IMG/VR virus record: IMGVR_UViG_3300034684_000299
Location: 121,438-185,437 of that record
Reading direction: 5' to 3' (one strand)
DNA from: a virus
DNA length: 64,000 bases
This document shows, in pieces, positions 16,949 through 25,275 of the stretch. Position 1 is the first letter of the stretch. Each line of letters opens with the position of its first letter. The notes beneath the pieces are model-generated. The model searched no databases and was not told where the DNA came from. It saw only the letters and a program-made list of their open reading frames with translations. Both the position numbers and the translations under genes were made by a program.

Positions 16949-17341
16949 ATGAGGAATGGAATTGAATTTTATAGAGGAAATGCAATTCGTGAAGGAGAAA
17001 ATGAAGAAATATTAAAAAGTAAGTTAAAAGATTTTTTAAGTAAAATTAATATTCCGGATGATTGGTATATAGTAATAGATGATTTCATGGATCCTCCTAG
17101 AATATCAGAATATATATCTGTAGATTTTTATAATAAAAAATTTGAAGATGAAGACACAGAAATATTATCTATCGTGTTAGAAGTATCTAGAAGAGAAAAT
17201 CCAAGGCTGGAAATATTAAATTGTTATGTAGGAATCAAGGAAAATATATTGAAACTGAAAAATATAAAACCAGAGAAAGTTTATAAGTTTTTAGAAAAAT
17301 ACGAAGAAATTTATAGAATTTTTGAAGAAATAGATTTATAA
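16949..17341 (+). CDS. Family P8 protein, unknown function
   Basis: 130 residues from the ATG at 16949, which has a well-placed GGAGG. An in-frame TTG at 16934 overlaps that SD and was rejected. Contains LKDFLSKINIPDDWYIVID, ISVDFYNKKFEDEDTEIL and VYKFLEKYEEIYRIFEEIDL, parallel to the 16179 protein, so the two are a split tandem pair around 16591. Confidence 0.75.
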   Translation: MRNGIEFYRGNAIREGENEEILKSKLKDFLSKINIPDDWYIVIDDFMDPPRISEYISVDFYNKKFEDEDTEILSIVLEVSRRENPRLEILNCYVGIKENILKLKNIKPEKVYKFLEKYEEIYRIFEEIDL

Positions 17342-17353
17342 GGAGGTAATAAA

Positions 17354-17707
17354 ATGACAGAAGAGGAAGAATGGGGATGGGAAGAACAAACAGGCATTAT
17401 TATAGGTGGAATTTTTCTAATATTTTTTCTTATTAGTTCAACATTGTTTCTTTACATGGGAGAATTATTGTTCAGCATAGTATGCCTTATATTAGCTGGA
17501 ATTTTTTCTTTTGGTGCTAATGATAAGGAAACATCTCCTATCACAATTTTGGGATTGCTAAGCATTTTTACTATTATAATTCTTATTATTTTAAAAACAT
17601 CATGGATAATTGCTTTTGTTTCCGCAATATTATGGTCTATTTTAATTGTAATACAATTAATAGCGTATGGTACAACAATTAAAAGAGAAAAGGAGGTTAA
17701 AAAATGA
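17354..17707 (+). CDS. Small membrane protein with three to four TM segments
   Basis: 117 residues, SD AAGGAGGTAATAAA. A short acidic N-terminus (TEEEEWGWEEQ) precedes hydrophobic segments at about 13-35, 38-55, 62-78 and 83-105, with a basic C-terminus (KREKEVKK). No family was recognised; it is not an obvious holin because it is embedded in accessory genes. The stop overlaps the next start (ATGA). Confidence 0.75.
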   Translation: MTEEEEWGWEEQTGIIIGGIFLIFFLISSTLFLYMGELLFSIVCLILAGIFSFGANDKETSPITILGLLSIFTIIILIILKTSWIIAFVSAILWSILIVIQLIAYGTTIKREKEVKK

Positions 17708-18027
17708 CTAAAGAAGAATTTAAAACATTTTTGTATACTGCACAACATACTTGTATTGATATTTATGAAGACAACGAAGATTTTGATAAATTTCTAAAAG
17801 AAATGGAAGAAGGTATCTATGATGATAAAGACGTCGAAAAGTTTGAAATGCATGGATGGGTTTATTATGAATTTGATGTCGATGAAGAAATAACAGAAAT
17901 AACACCAATATGTCCAGAATCTGATGAACCAGTTGAATTACCAGCACCGATTGTTTATTATTGGGATGAAGTTGAACCTGAAATGTTTGATAAATGGGCT
18001 AATTATATTCAGCAGTATACAAAATAG
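17704..18027 (+). CDS. Family P9 protein, unknown function
   Basis: 107 residues: TKEEFKTFLY at the N-terminus, EMHGWVYYEFDVDEEI in the middle, and YYWDEVEPEMFDKWANYIQQ at the end. The W-x-E-V-x-(P/S)-E-x-F-x-x-W-A block is shared with 18055, 23020 and 32408. Strongly acidic. Coupled by ATGA overlap to the membrane protein upstream. Confidence 0.8.
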   Translation: MTKEEFKTFLYTAQHTCIDIYEDNEDFDKFLKEMEEGIYDDKDVEKFEMHGWVYYEFDVDEEITEITPICPESDEPVELPAPIVYYWDEVEPEMFDKWANYIQQYTK

Positions 18028-18054
18028 TAACATTTAGAAAAGGAGAGATCGAAT

Positions 18055-18471
18055 ATGAGCGAAAATTTTGTGTGGTTATTAGAAAAAGCCAAGGCTGAAA
18101 TAGATAATCCTTATGGATATACAAATGAATTTGGTGAATATACTATCCGTATTCCAATGAAAGAATTAGAAGAAATTGATGATTTGGAATGGGATTTTTG
18201 GGTTTATAAGATTATTTCAATTATAAAAGGCGAAGAAGAAAGAAAAGATTTTGAGGAAAATGGTGCTATAGAATATTCTTTTGATTTACGCTATCGAGGG
18301 ACTTCAACAACAGCTTATGATTCTAAAGGGCAAGAAATTGTGTTTGGAAGTACACAATATTGGAAAGAAGTTTCAGACGAAGAATTTAATTTTTGGGAAA
18401 AATTACTTAAATGGTTGATACAAAAAGATAAAGCATTGGATAATGGGAGCAATCATGTCCACATATCATAA
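18055..18471 (+). CDS. Family P9 protein, unknown function
   Basis: 138 residues. YTIRIPMKELEEIDDLEWDFWVYKI, then FEENGAIEYSFDLRY, then QYWKEVSDEEFNFWEKLLKWL. The 3' end overlaps the start of the downstream DNA methyltransferase by 17 bases, so the two are co-translated. Unknown function. Confidence 0.8.
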   Translation: MSENFVWLLEKAKAEIDNPYGYTNEFGEYTIRIPMKELEEIDDLEWDFWVYKIISIIKGEEERKDFEENGAIEYSFDLRYRGTSTTAYDSKGQEIVFGSTQYWKEVSDEEFNFWEKLLKWLIQKDKALDNGSNHVHIS

Positions 18472-19285
18472 ACTATTCATCAAAAATAGTTCTAATATGT
18501 TAGAAATAGCAAGTGAAAGTATCCAATTAATACTCACTTCTCCTCCATACTTCAATGCACCATTCGATTACAAAGATATGTTTGATACTTACGAACAATA
18601 TTTAGAACTTTTGCAACAAGTATCCAAAGAACTATACAGAGTTTTAGCTGAAGGAAGGATCTGTGTTATCAATATCGATGATATGTTGATTAATGGAGAA
18701 AAATTCCCTATTGTTGCAGATGCAACTAAAATTTTCCAAGAAGCTGGGTTTAAGTACAGGGACAGGATTATATGGAAAAAGCCAGATGGTTATTTGAGAA
18801 TAAGTAGAAGAAGCGGTGTTGTTCTACAAAATCCATATCCCATGTATTTTTATCCAGACAATCTCTTGGAGAGTATACTAATCTTCCAGAAAGGGAAATT
18901 TGATTACAAGTCTATTCCTCAAGATGTTAAAGAGAGCTCAAAAATAGATACAAAAGAAATATTAGAAGAAAAATGGTATATGAATCTATGGGAAATGACA
19001 AATGTTCTTCCAAATCAGTCATTAGAGAAAGATATAGCAGCGTTTCCTGACGAATTACCTTATAGAATAATTAAATTATTCTCTTATGTAGGTGAAACAG
19101 TTTTAGACCCATTTGTAGGATCTGGAACTACTATGAAAGTTGCAAGGCAATTGGGAAGAAATAGTATAGGGATAGAAATAGATAGTTCTTTGGTTCCAAT
19201 AATCAAAGAAAAAGTCGGGTTTGGAGGACAATTGAGTTTGTTCCAAAACAAAGATACGTTTGAAATAATACGCGAAAAGGAGTGA
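18455..19285 (+). CDS. DNA methyltransferase, beta class (N4-cytosine or N6-adenine)
   Basis: 276 residues from the ATG at 18455, which has GGGAG five bases upstream; the ATG at 18443 lacks an SD. Motif IV (LTSPPYF, near residue 27) comes first, and the AdoMet-binding motif I (DPFVGSGTTMKVARQLGRNSIGIEID) is near residue 220, the order typical of the beta class. The TSPPY catalytic tetrapeptide fits N4-cytosine or N6-adenine methylation of exocyclic amines. No restriction endonuclease is adjacent, so it is probably an orphan protecting phage DNA or marking it (inference). Target sequence unknown. Confidence 0.9.
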   Translation: MSTYHKLFIKNSSNMLEIASESIQLILTSPPYFNAPFDYKDMFDTYEQYLELLQQVSKELYRVLAEGRICVINIDDMLINGEKFPIVADATKIFQEAGFKYRDRIIWKKPDGYLRISRRSGVVLQNPYPMYFYPDNLLESILIFQKGKFDYKSIPQDVKESSKIDTKEILEEKWYMNLWEMTNVLPNQSLEKDIAAFPDELPYRIIKLFSYVGETVLDPFVGSGTTMKVARQLGRNSIGIEIDSSLVPIIKEKVGFGGQLSLFQNKDTFEIIREKE

Positions 19286-19290
19286 TATCA

Positions 19291-19632
19291 ATGATTATTT
19301 ATACAAAAGATTTATTAGAAAAATTGGGTAATCATTCTGAACAATACATGACAGTTGTTACCCAAGATGTAGATTCAAAAAGATACACGATCTATTATAT
19401 AAAAGAAGTGGTTTGTGCAGGTAACTTCATAATTTTAGATTTGATGTATCAAAAGAAGTTTTATTCAACAAAAGAAGTTTATGACATTATTTCTCATCTT
19501 GACAAAGAAAATTCAGAGTCAACAGTGAAAATAAACCTTCCAGAAGGCAAGTTTATTGATGATTTTGAATTTTGGGATGTAATCAGCCCGGTAGAAAATA
19601 GCTTAATACTCATTATAGGGGTAAAAAGTTGA
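19291..19632 (+). CDS. Unknown small protein
   Basis: 113 residues from the ATG at 19291, eight bases after AAGGAG; an in-frame GTG at 19282 overlaps the SD and was rejected. The SD lies in the end of the methyltransferase gene, so the two are coupled. Predominantly beta pattern (MTVVTQDVDSKRYTIYYIKEV, NSLILIIGVKS). No known family. Confidence 0.75.
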   Translation: MIIYTKDLLEKLGNHSEQYMTVVTQDVDSKRYTIYYIKEVVCAGNFIILDLMYQKKFYSTKEVYDIISHLDKENSESTVKINLPEGKFIDDFEFWDVISPVENSLILIIGVKS

Positions 19633-19636
19633 TATA

Positions 19637-19665
19637 GGCTAGCAAATTGCTAGCCTTTTTGTTTT
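19637..19665 (+). terminator. Rho-independent terminator
   Basis: GGCTAGC-aaatt-GCTAGCC followed by TTTTTG and more T. Confidence 0.9.
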
Positions 19666-19709
19666 TATAGAATATTAAATAAGTTTATCTACTAATGATC
19701 AGATTTTTG

Positions 19710-19739
19710 TTGACTTATTTATTGTTAGTGTGGTACAAT
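19710..19739 (+). promoter_or_regulatory. Sigma-A-type promoter
   Basis: TTGACT, 18-base spacer, TACAAT, between the terminator at 19665 and the 19779 gene. Confidence 0.75.
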
Positions 19740-19778
19740 CGAATTAATCAGTATTTACCGAAAGAAAGAGGGAAAAGT

Positions 19779-20264
19779 ATGACTTTTGAAGAATTTGATA
19801 AATATATAAAGAAATTATGCAATAGTACTTATTATGTCATAGTAATGCAAAAAGAAGATTTGAAACAATTAGGATTAGAATATTTTTTCAGGTATATAAT
19901 TGAAAAGATAGAAACGGGATATCCTTTGGTAAAACCAGAACAAATAGATTTATTTATCTCTGAAGGATTAATTGAATCTGATAGAGCGGTTATGACACCC
20001 GGAGAGTTTGAGAAATTTAAAAAAGAAGGATGTTTGATGTTAGGATTTTCATACCAGATGCAAAGTTTAGAAATCTTTCCATATTGTCCTAATCAAAAAT
20101 ATTTTTATAGACCGTATTGGCCTTATTATCTCGATGATGAAGACCCAGAAGAATGGATGAGTATATCTTGGAGCAATTTTAGTGAAAAGTTGTTCGATAT
20201 TTTTGTTGATTATATAGAAAAACAGCAACAAAAAATATTAAAATTAATTGAAAAAGGAGAGTGA
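19779..20264 (+). CDS. Family P9 protein (long variant), unknown function
   Basis: 161 residues from the ATG at 19779 (SD AGAGGG, spacing six). The ORF extends in frame upstream to 19695, but that stretch covers the promoter at 19710-19739. Contains TFEEFDKYIKKL, FKKEGCLMLGFSYQ and WSNFSEKLFDIFVDYIEK, following the P9 order with a longer central insertion. First gene of a new operon. Confidence 0.75.
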   Translation: MTFEEFDKYIKKLCNSTYYVIVMQKEDLKQLGLEYFFRYIIEKIETGYPLVKPEQIDLFISEGLIESDRAVMTPGEFEKFKKEGCLMLGFSYQMQSLEIFPYCPNQKYFYRPYWPYYLDDEDPEEWMSISWSNFSEKLFDIFVDYIEKQQQKILKLIEKGE

Positions 20265-20268
20265 AAAA

Positions 20269-20574
20269 ATGGCAGATTTAAAAACTTTAAGGAGTTTGAT
20301 TTATGGGGACTATCTCGAGGTAACGTTAACACCAAAAGTTTTAAAAAAATTAGTTGGAAATAGGTATTATTTACCAGAAACATGTCAGGGCAATGTAACT
20401 TTTACTTTTGACAAAACAAACAATACAACTGAAATTTTTAAACAATGGTTTAAAGACAACGAATTTGATTGGCGAGAAAAAAAGTTATTTATGTGGGGAA
20501 GAGCTGATGATGATGAAATAGAAGCTTGGTGCACAATCCTTGAACATGTAAAAGGCACATCAGCTGTTCAATAA
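20269..20574 (+). CDS. Small protein, tandem pair copy 1 (P9-related)
   Basis: 101 residues from the ATG at 20269 (SD AAAGGAGA). ADLKTLRSLIYGDYLEVTLTPK, then NVTFTFDKTNNTTEIFKQWF, then DDDEIEAWCTILEHVKGTSAVQ. The C-terminal E-x(1)-W-C-T-I-L-E recalls the WAxIL end of family P9. The 20597 gene is a clear tandem copy. Confidence 0.8.
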   Translation: MADLKTLRSLIYGDYLEVTLTPKVLKKLVGNRYYLPETCQGNVTFTFDKTNNTTEIFKQWFKDNEFDWREKKLFMWGRADDDEIEAWCTILEHVKGTSAVQ

Positions 20575-20596
20575 TTTATAAAAAGGAGGAAACAAA

Positions 20597-20908
20597 ATGG
20601 CAAATTTGCAAACTGTAAGGGATTTAATTAATGGGCTCTGGTTTGAGGTAACATTAACATCAAAAGCTTATAAAAAAATATTTAAAAACATAAGGGAGCA
20701 ACCAGCAACACTTGATTATGATATAACTTTTACTTTTGATAAAACAAAAAATACAACTAATATTCTCAAACATTATTTTAAAGAAGGTGAATTTGATTGG
20801 TATGAAAAGAAAGAAATTTTTTGGGATAGTGCTGATGAGAATGAAATAGAAGAATGGTGTACAATCCTTGAACATGTAAAAAGGACATCAGCTGTTCAAC
20901 AATTTTAA
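20597..20908 (+). CDS. Small protein, tandem pair copy 2 (P9-related)
   Basis: 103 residues. Same layout as 20269: NLQTVRDLINGLWFEVTLTSK, ITFTFDKTKNTTNILKHYF, and EIEEWCTILEHVKRTSAVQ. The DNA is most similar in the first 30 and last 50 bases of the gene. SD AAAAGGAGGAAACAAA. Confidence 0.8.
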   Translation: MANLQTVRDLINGLWFEVTLTSKAYKKIFKNIREQPATLDYDITFTFDKTKNTTNILKHYFKEGEFDWYEKKEIFWDSADENEIEEWCTILEHVKRTSAVQQF

Positions 20909-20923
20909 AAAGGAGGTAACAAA

Positions 20924-21406
20924 ATGGTTAGTATAGTAGAAGTTTTAAAGGGACAAAACGAATGGCAAAATATAGTAGATCAGATTAAAAATCATTACAC
21001 AAAACAAGAAGAACAAAATGCACATATCAAGAATCTTGAAAACGTTTTTGAAGAGATAAAAATACCTGACGATTGGGAGGTGATCATTGCAGGATTTGAA
21101 TTCAATGAGCCAAGTGTCCCATCATATATATCTGTGAACTTATATAAAAAAGATGGGAAAAAGCCTCTATTCTTTTTCTATATTGCCCTAAATAGAGGTT
21201 CCACATTTGAAGAAGAGAAATATAAATATAAAATATTTGTAAGAGATCTTACGCTTCACTTTTATGACCCTGAAATTCGAATATTAATTGATGAACCTGA
21301 TACTCCAGATTTTTACAAAAATATAGATCTTGATAAGCTGTTAGAAAAGTATGATGAATTAAATTCTTTATTTCAGAATTTTTATAAAAAGGAGGTAACA
21401 AAATGA
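20924..21406 (+). CDS. Family P8 protein, unknown function
   Basis: 160 residues. A specific N-terminal 35 residues (VEVLKGQNEWQNIVDQIKNHY) precede the P8 core: LENVFEEIKIPDDWEVIIAGFEF, YISVNLYKKDGKKPLFFFYIALN, and LDKLLEKYDELNSLFQNFY. The stop overlaps the next ATG (ATGA). Confidence 0.75.
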   Translation: MVSIVEVLKGQNEWQNIVDQIKNHYTKQEEQNAHIKNLENVFEEIKIPDDWEVIIAGFEFNEPSVPSYISVNLYKKDGKKPLFFFYIALNRGSTFEEEKYKYKIFVRDLTLHFYDPEIRILIDEPDTPDFYKNIDLDKLLEKYDELNSLFQNFYKKEVTK

Positions 21407-21879
21407 GAATAGTTATTATTTGGCCAAAAGATACAAAGAATTATGTAGAGGAAGGTAACAAAGATATAGGTTCAAACTTAACTATTTATCCACCAGTAGG
21501 TCATAATCCCATTGAAATTTTATGGGAAGAAAGAGATTTTGATGGGTATATATGGAGGTCTGAATTTGAATGTGATGTTAAAGACAAAGTATGGGCTGAA
21601 CAATGGAAAACGGAAAAGGATCACTCAAGATTTTATATAAAAAAATATGCCCATGAAGATGTACTAAAAAGAGGGTTTGAACCAGACGAATTAAAATTTC
21701 TTAATGCCTATAGAGACAGATTTCTTCTTATAGGTATAAGGGGTAATACTCCCATTGAAGGAATGCAAGATTTGTACATTTGGGATAATGAAACTAAAGA
21801 GAAATATCTAATGGAATATACACACCCGGCAAATTTTGACAGTTTTAAAAAGAAATTAGAAGAATTGCACTTAATTTAA
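21403..21879 (+). CDS. Family P10 protein, unknown function
   Basis: 158 residues. Paralogue of 22442. Shared blocks are (I)W.KDTKxxxE near the N-terminus, PxGxNPxxILWxExxFxGxxWxxEFECxVKDKVW, an xYAHxDVLxRGFxPxELKFLNxYRD(R/K)FLLxxI block and LYIWDNxTKEKYL. The W-rich, alpha/beta composition suggests a compact domain. No known family was recognised. Confidence 0.8.
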   Translation: MRIVIIWPKDTKNYVEEGNKDIGSNLTIYPPVGHNPIEILWEERDFDGYIWRSEFECDVKDKVWAEQWKTEKDHSRFYIKKYAHEDVLKRGFEPDELKFLNAYRDRFLLIGIRGNTPIEGMQDLYIWDNETKEKYLMEYTHPANFDSFKKKLEELHLI

Positions 21880-21899
21880 TAATAATAAGGAGTGAAAAA

Positions 21900-22172
21900 A
21901 TGGTAGAGATGAAAAAATATGAAGTAAGAATAGATAGGGAATATCTTGTTGAAATTTATGCTAAAAATGCAGAAGAAGCTGAAGAGTATGTTCAAACATA
22001 TTTAGGCAATTTAGTTGATGAATCAACTCCTAAAGATCAAGAAGAGAAAAATTTCAAAATATCCGATATGGAACTCTTATGGAGCGAAGTTTTAGACTGT
22101 CAAGAAGCTGAAATTAAGGAAAAAGCAAGAAAAATGGGTGTATTTGATAGGTTTTTTGGGGCAAAATATTAA
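21900..22172 (+). CDS. Family P11 small protein, unknown function
   Basis: 90 residues: KKYEVRIDREYLVEIYAKNAEEAEEYVQTYLGNLVDESTPKDQEEKNF, then a short helical C-terminus. The beta-beta-alpha start (xYxVxIxxxYxVxIxAxNxEEAxExA) recalls small proteins in phages with a ferredoxin-like strand-strand-helix. Tandem paralogue at 22207. Confidence 0.8.
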   Translation: MVEMKKYEVRIDREYLVEIYAKNAEEAEEYVQTYLGNLVDESTPKDQEEKNFKISDMELLWSEVLDCQEAEIKEKARKMGVFDRFFGAKY

Positions 22173-22206
22173 ACTCAAAAAAACAAATTATTAAGGAGGC
22201 AAAAAA

Positions 22207-22425
22207 ATGAAAGAATTTGAAGTGGTACTATCTAGAGATTATGTTGTAAGAATCAAGGCTGAGAATAAAGAGAAAGCAAAAGAATATGCAGAAATATTTA
22301 TTGGTGACCCAAAAGACGAATCCACACCAGAAGATAGGGAAGAAAAAAGATTTGAAATTTTAGAGATTAGTTCAGAATTCAACGAAGCATTAGATTGCGA
22401 AGAAGTAGAAGAAATAGAAGAATAA
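22207..22425 (+). CDS. Family P11 small protein, unknown function
   Basis: 72 residues: KEFEVVLSRDYVVRIKAENKEKAKEYAEIFIGDPKDESTPEDREEKRF plus an acidic tail. Tandem copy of 21900, lacking that gene's basic C-terminal 18 residues. SD AAGGAGGCAAAAAA. Confidence 0.8.
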   Translation: MKEFEVVLSRDYVVRIKAENKEKAKEYAEIFIGDPKDESTPEDREEKRFEILEISSEFNEALDCEEVEEIEE

Positions 22426-22441
22426 AAGGAGATGATGGTTA

Positions 22442-22915
22442 GTGGAAATGGTAAGAATTTGGCAAAAAGATACAAAAGTGTTTTTGGAAAAATCACCCGA
22501 GAATTTTAAATCTAGTTTGACTCTTTTAGCACCGGAAGGGCAAAATCCACCAAAGATTTTGTGGTGGGAAGAGCCAAATTTTAATGGGCATGAGTGGCAA
22601 AAAGAGTTTGAATGTAACGTGAAAGATAAGGTTTGGATTGAACATTGGAAAAAAGTAGACAATATAGAGTTTAAAGTAGAATATGCACACAAAGATGTTC
22701 TAGAAAGAGGATTTACACCTGAAGAATTGAAGTTTCTGAACGTATACAGAGATAAATTTTTGTTGTTAGCTATTCCCAAAGACAGCGAAAGTGAAACAAT
22801 AGAAGATTTGTATATTTGGGATAACAGCACTAAAGAGAAATATTTGTTACCGGATGATTTCACGTGCAAATTGGAAGAATTTAAACTAGAATTAGAAAAA
22901 CTTAAACTAATCTAA
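22442..22915 (+). CDS. Family P10 protein, unknown function
   Basis: 157 residues with a GTG start (SD AAAGGAG, spacing 10). WQKDTKVFLEKSPENFKSSLTLLAPEGQNPPKILWWEE, EFECNVKDKVWIEHW, AHKDVLERGFTPEELKFLNVYRDKFLLLAI, LYIWDNSTKEKYL. The P10-P11-P11-P10 order (21403-22915) suggests duplication of a block. A terminator follows. Confidence 0.8.
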   Translation: MEMVRIWQKDTKVFLEKSPENFKSSLTLLAPEGQNPPKILWWEEPNFNGHEWQKEFECNVKDKVWIEHWKKVDNIEFKVEYAHKDVLERGFTPEELKFLNVYRDKFLLLAIPKDSESETIEDLYIWDNSTKEKYLLPDDFTCKLEEFKLELEKLKLI

Positions 22916-22935
22916 AGTCATAAAACTCACCTTCT

Positions 22936-22962
22936 CCCCACCTAAACAGGTGGGGCTTTTTT
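22936..22962 (+). terminator. Rho-independent terminator
   Basis: CCCCACCT-aaac-AGGTGGGG followed by CTTTTTT. Confidence 0.9.
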
Positions 22963-22974
22963 CAAAATTTTATT

Positions 22975-22990
22975 TTTTTTGGTATATATT
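22975..22990 (+). promoter_or_regulatory. Putative early promoter motif (TTTTTTGGTATATAT)
   Basis: Same T-rich GGTATATAT string as at 3057 and 12145, between a terminator and the SD of the 23020 gene. Confidence 0.5.
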
Positions 22991-23019
22991 AGTTAATATA
23001 TATTAAAGGAGGGATTTTA

Positions 23020-23346
23020 ATGGGAAATATGATTACTAAGGAAGATTTTTTGGAATTGTTATACAGCCCCATAGTAACTAAAGCATTGGAAATTACTGAT
23101 ATGGAAAAGATCTCAAAAGAAGAGTTTGACAGAATAATGGAAAATGCAAATGATGAAGAAGATAAACTTTTTATGCAATATAAAGGGTTTATTGCATACA
23201 CTTTTGATTCATACAATCAAGAAACCAAAATCAGGATATTTTCTAAAGTTGAAAACAATATCCAACACAAAGGATTCTTTTGTGAAAAATGGAGTGAAGT
23301 AACTCCAGAGAAGTTTGAACTATGGGCAAAAATTTTGCAATACTAA
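23020..23346 (+). CDS. Family P9 protein, unknown function
   Basis: 108 residues. ITKEDFLELLYSP at the N-terminus, FMQYKGFIAYTFDSYNQ in the centre, and CEKWSEVTPEKFELWAKILQY at the end, an almost ideal P9 C-terminus. SD AAAGGAGGGATTTTA. It opens the operon that carries rtcB. Confidence 0.8.
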   Translation: MGNMITKEDFLELLYSPIVTKALEITDMEKISKEEFDRIMENANDEEDKLFMQYKGFIAYTFDSYNQETKIRIFSKVENNIQHKGFFCEKWSEVTPEKFELWAKILQY

Positions 23347-23361
23347 AAGGAGGTAATTTGT

Positions 23362-24510
23362 GTGATTATACAAGGAAAATATAATTTTGCTAAGGTATTT
23401 ACAGAAAATATAGAAGAACAAGCTATTGAACAAATAAAAGAATTTTTAGATCAAGAATTCTCTAAAGATCTAAAGATACGAATAATGCCAGATGCACATG
23501 CAGGTGCAGGATGTGTAATTGGTACTACTATTTACTATCCTAAGAATGATAAAATAATTCCTAATCTGGTTGGAGTTGATATAGGTTGTGGAGTACAAGT
23601 GGTGAAACTAGAAGAGAAAGATATAGATTATGCTAAATTAGACGAAGTTATAAGACAAGAAATTCCTTCTGGTTTTCATGTACGTAATGTTCCACATAAA
23701 TACGCTGAAAAAATACGAATAGAAGAGTTAATGATGTGCGTTTATAACATAAACTGGCGAAGAGCACAATTAAGCATAGGAACATTAGGGGGAGGAAACC
23801 ACTTTATTGAAGTCGATAGAAATGACGATGGAGAGCTATATTTGGTAGTACATTCCGGGAGCAGATATTTAGGTAAGGAGATAGCGGATTACTATCAAAA
23901 ATTGGCTGGTGCTTCCCTTACTGGTTATCCAATAGAACAAAAAAAGAGTATCAAAAAGAAACTTCAAGAAATGGGAATACCAAAAGACTTAGCATATCTA
24001 GAAGGAGAAGATTTAAGAAAGTATTTGTACGATATGGATATAGCACAACATTTTGCTATTTTGAACAGGATGGCTATTATAGACACTATTGTTGAAAAAA
24101 TGAGATTCAAAGTTATAGATAGATTTGAGTCTGTACATAATTATATAGATATAGACAATATGATACTGAGAAAAGGAGCTGTATCTGCTCAATTTGGACA
24201 AAGGTTAATCATTCCAATAAATATGAAAGATGGTAGTTTGATATGTGTAGGAAAAGGTAATCCAGATTGGAATTATTCGGCTCCTCATGGTGCAGGTAGG
24301 ATAATGGGCAGACGGCAAGCAAAAGAAACTCTGTCTTTAGATGAATACAAGTATGCAATGGCAGGTGTTTATTCGACGTCTGTTAATGAAGATACAATAG
24401 ATGAAGCACCTATGGCATATAAACCAATAGAAGAAATAGAAGCAAACATAAAAGATACAGTAGAGATCTTGGAAAGGATATATCCAGTTTACAATTTCAA
24501 AGCTAATTAG
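23362..24510 (+). CDS. rtcB: RNA-splicing ligase RtcB
   Basis: 382 residues, GTG start after AAAGGAGGTAATTT. RtcB hallmarks are all visible: MPDAHAGAGCVIG (42-54), GVDIGCGV with metal-ligand Cys76, GTLGGGNHFIEVD (140-152), HSGSRYLG (164-171) and SAPHGAGRIMGRRQA (306-320), where His309 is the predicted guanylylated residue. RtcB joins RNA 2',3'-cyclic phosphate or 3'-phosphate ends to 5'-OH ends using GTP and manganese. In a phage it most likely repairs tRNA broken by host anticodon nucleases. The sequence is compact, close to the short bacterial and phage form. No archease gene is adjacent. Confidence 0.95.
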   Translation: MIIQGKYNFAKVFTENIEEQAIEQIKEFLDQEFSKDLKIRIMPDAHAGAGCVIGTTIYYPKNDKIIPNLVGVDIGCGVQVVKLEEKDIDYAKLDEVIRQEIPSGFHVRNVPHKYAEKIRIEELMMCVYNINWRRAQLSIGTLGGGNHFIEVDRNDDGELYLVVHSGSRYLGKEIADYYQKLAGASLTGYPIEQKKSIKKKLQEMGIPKDLAYLEGEDLRKYLYDMDIAQHFAILNRMAIIDTIVEKMRFKVIDRFESVHNYIDIDNMILRKGAVSAQFGQRLIIPINMKDGSLICVGKGNPDWNYSAPHGAGRIMGRRQAKETLSLDEYKYAMAGVYSTSVNEDTIDEAPMAYKPIEEIEANIKDTVEILERIYPVYNFKAN

Positions 24511-24532
24511 TCTTAAAAAAGGAGGAGCTCAT

Positions 24533-25270
24533 ATGCTGAAAAGTTATAGAATACTAATAAAAGATGCATATAAAGATGAATTTAAAGGAGATCTTGAAAT
24601 ATGTAGTATATTAGTGCCAGTAGGTGAAGACGAAAGGGAAAAAGCATTACAATTAATTCCTGATTTAAAGAATTTAAATTGGGAAATTGAAGAAGAGAAA
24701 ACGATAACAAATGAGCCAATGGAGACTGGAGTGTACGATGAAGAATTCTATATTAACGTAGTTCAAAAAGTTATCGGTATTAACTTCGAACCAGTAGAGT
24801 TTGTTAAATACGCTTTGTTTGATAATAAACATAACTTATTTAACAACATTGATTACAAACAAAAAGATTTTAAAAGCATTATAGAAATGCGGGAATATAT
24901 ATTGGAAAAATTCGAACCTGTTGCTATGAAAGAGATATTTCTGATAGAAAATGGTGTTGTTAAATTAACTGATAAACACGAAATAAATTCCAAACCTGTA
25001 GGGTTTATGTATATAACTAAAAAAGATATGGAAAACAATGATTTATCCAAGAAAGATTGTGAAGATATATTAGAAGAAGAGTTCAAATATTACAAAGCAT
25101 TTGTAGAAGGAGAATTGTTTCTGATAGAAATATATGATTTAAAAGAAATTTATAAAGATGGTATAGAACCTTTAGGTACAATGGTATATTATGGTTTTGA
25201 GAGTGTCGAAAAGTTGTTGAATGGGAATATAGAGGATTATTCATATTTTAAAAAAAATAAGAGGAGGTAA
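24533..25270 (+). CDS. Family P4 protein (PVGFMYIT type), unknown function
   Basis: 245 residues. SYRILIKDAYKDEFKGDLEI, LIPDLKNLNWEIE, FKSIIEMREYILEKFEPVAM, KPVGFMYITKKDM and FLIEIYDLKEIYK. The C-terminus ends in basic residues (KKNKRR) rather than the LPExLxFxxxEL found in the other three members. SD AAAGGAGGAGC. Unknown function. Confidence 0.85.
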   Translation: MLKSYRILIKDAYKDEFKGDLEICSILVPVGEDEREKALQLIPDLKNLNWEIEEEKTITNEPMETGVYDEEFYINVVQKVIGINFEPVEFVKYALFDNKHNLFNNIDYKQKDFKSIIEMREYILEKFEPVAMKEIFLIENGVVKLTDKHEINSKPVGFMYITKKDMENNDLSKKDCEDILEEEFKYYKAFVEGELFLIEIYDLKEIYKDGIEPLGTMVYYGFESVEKLLNGNIEDYSYFKKNKRR

Positions 25271-25275
25271 AAAAA

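Noticed and set aside
22936-22962. IS605 end hairpin at the 22936 terminator
   Set aside because: The stem resembles an IS605 end (CCCCACCT/AGGTGGGG), but it is followed by a T-run right after a gene stop and no transposon sequence flanks it, so it is read as a terminator.
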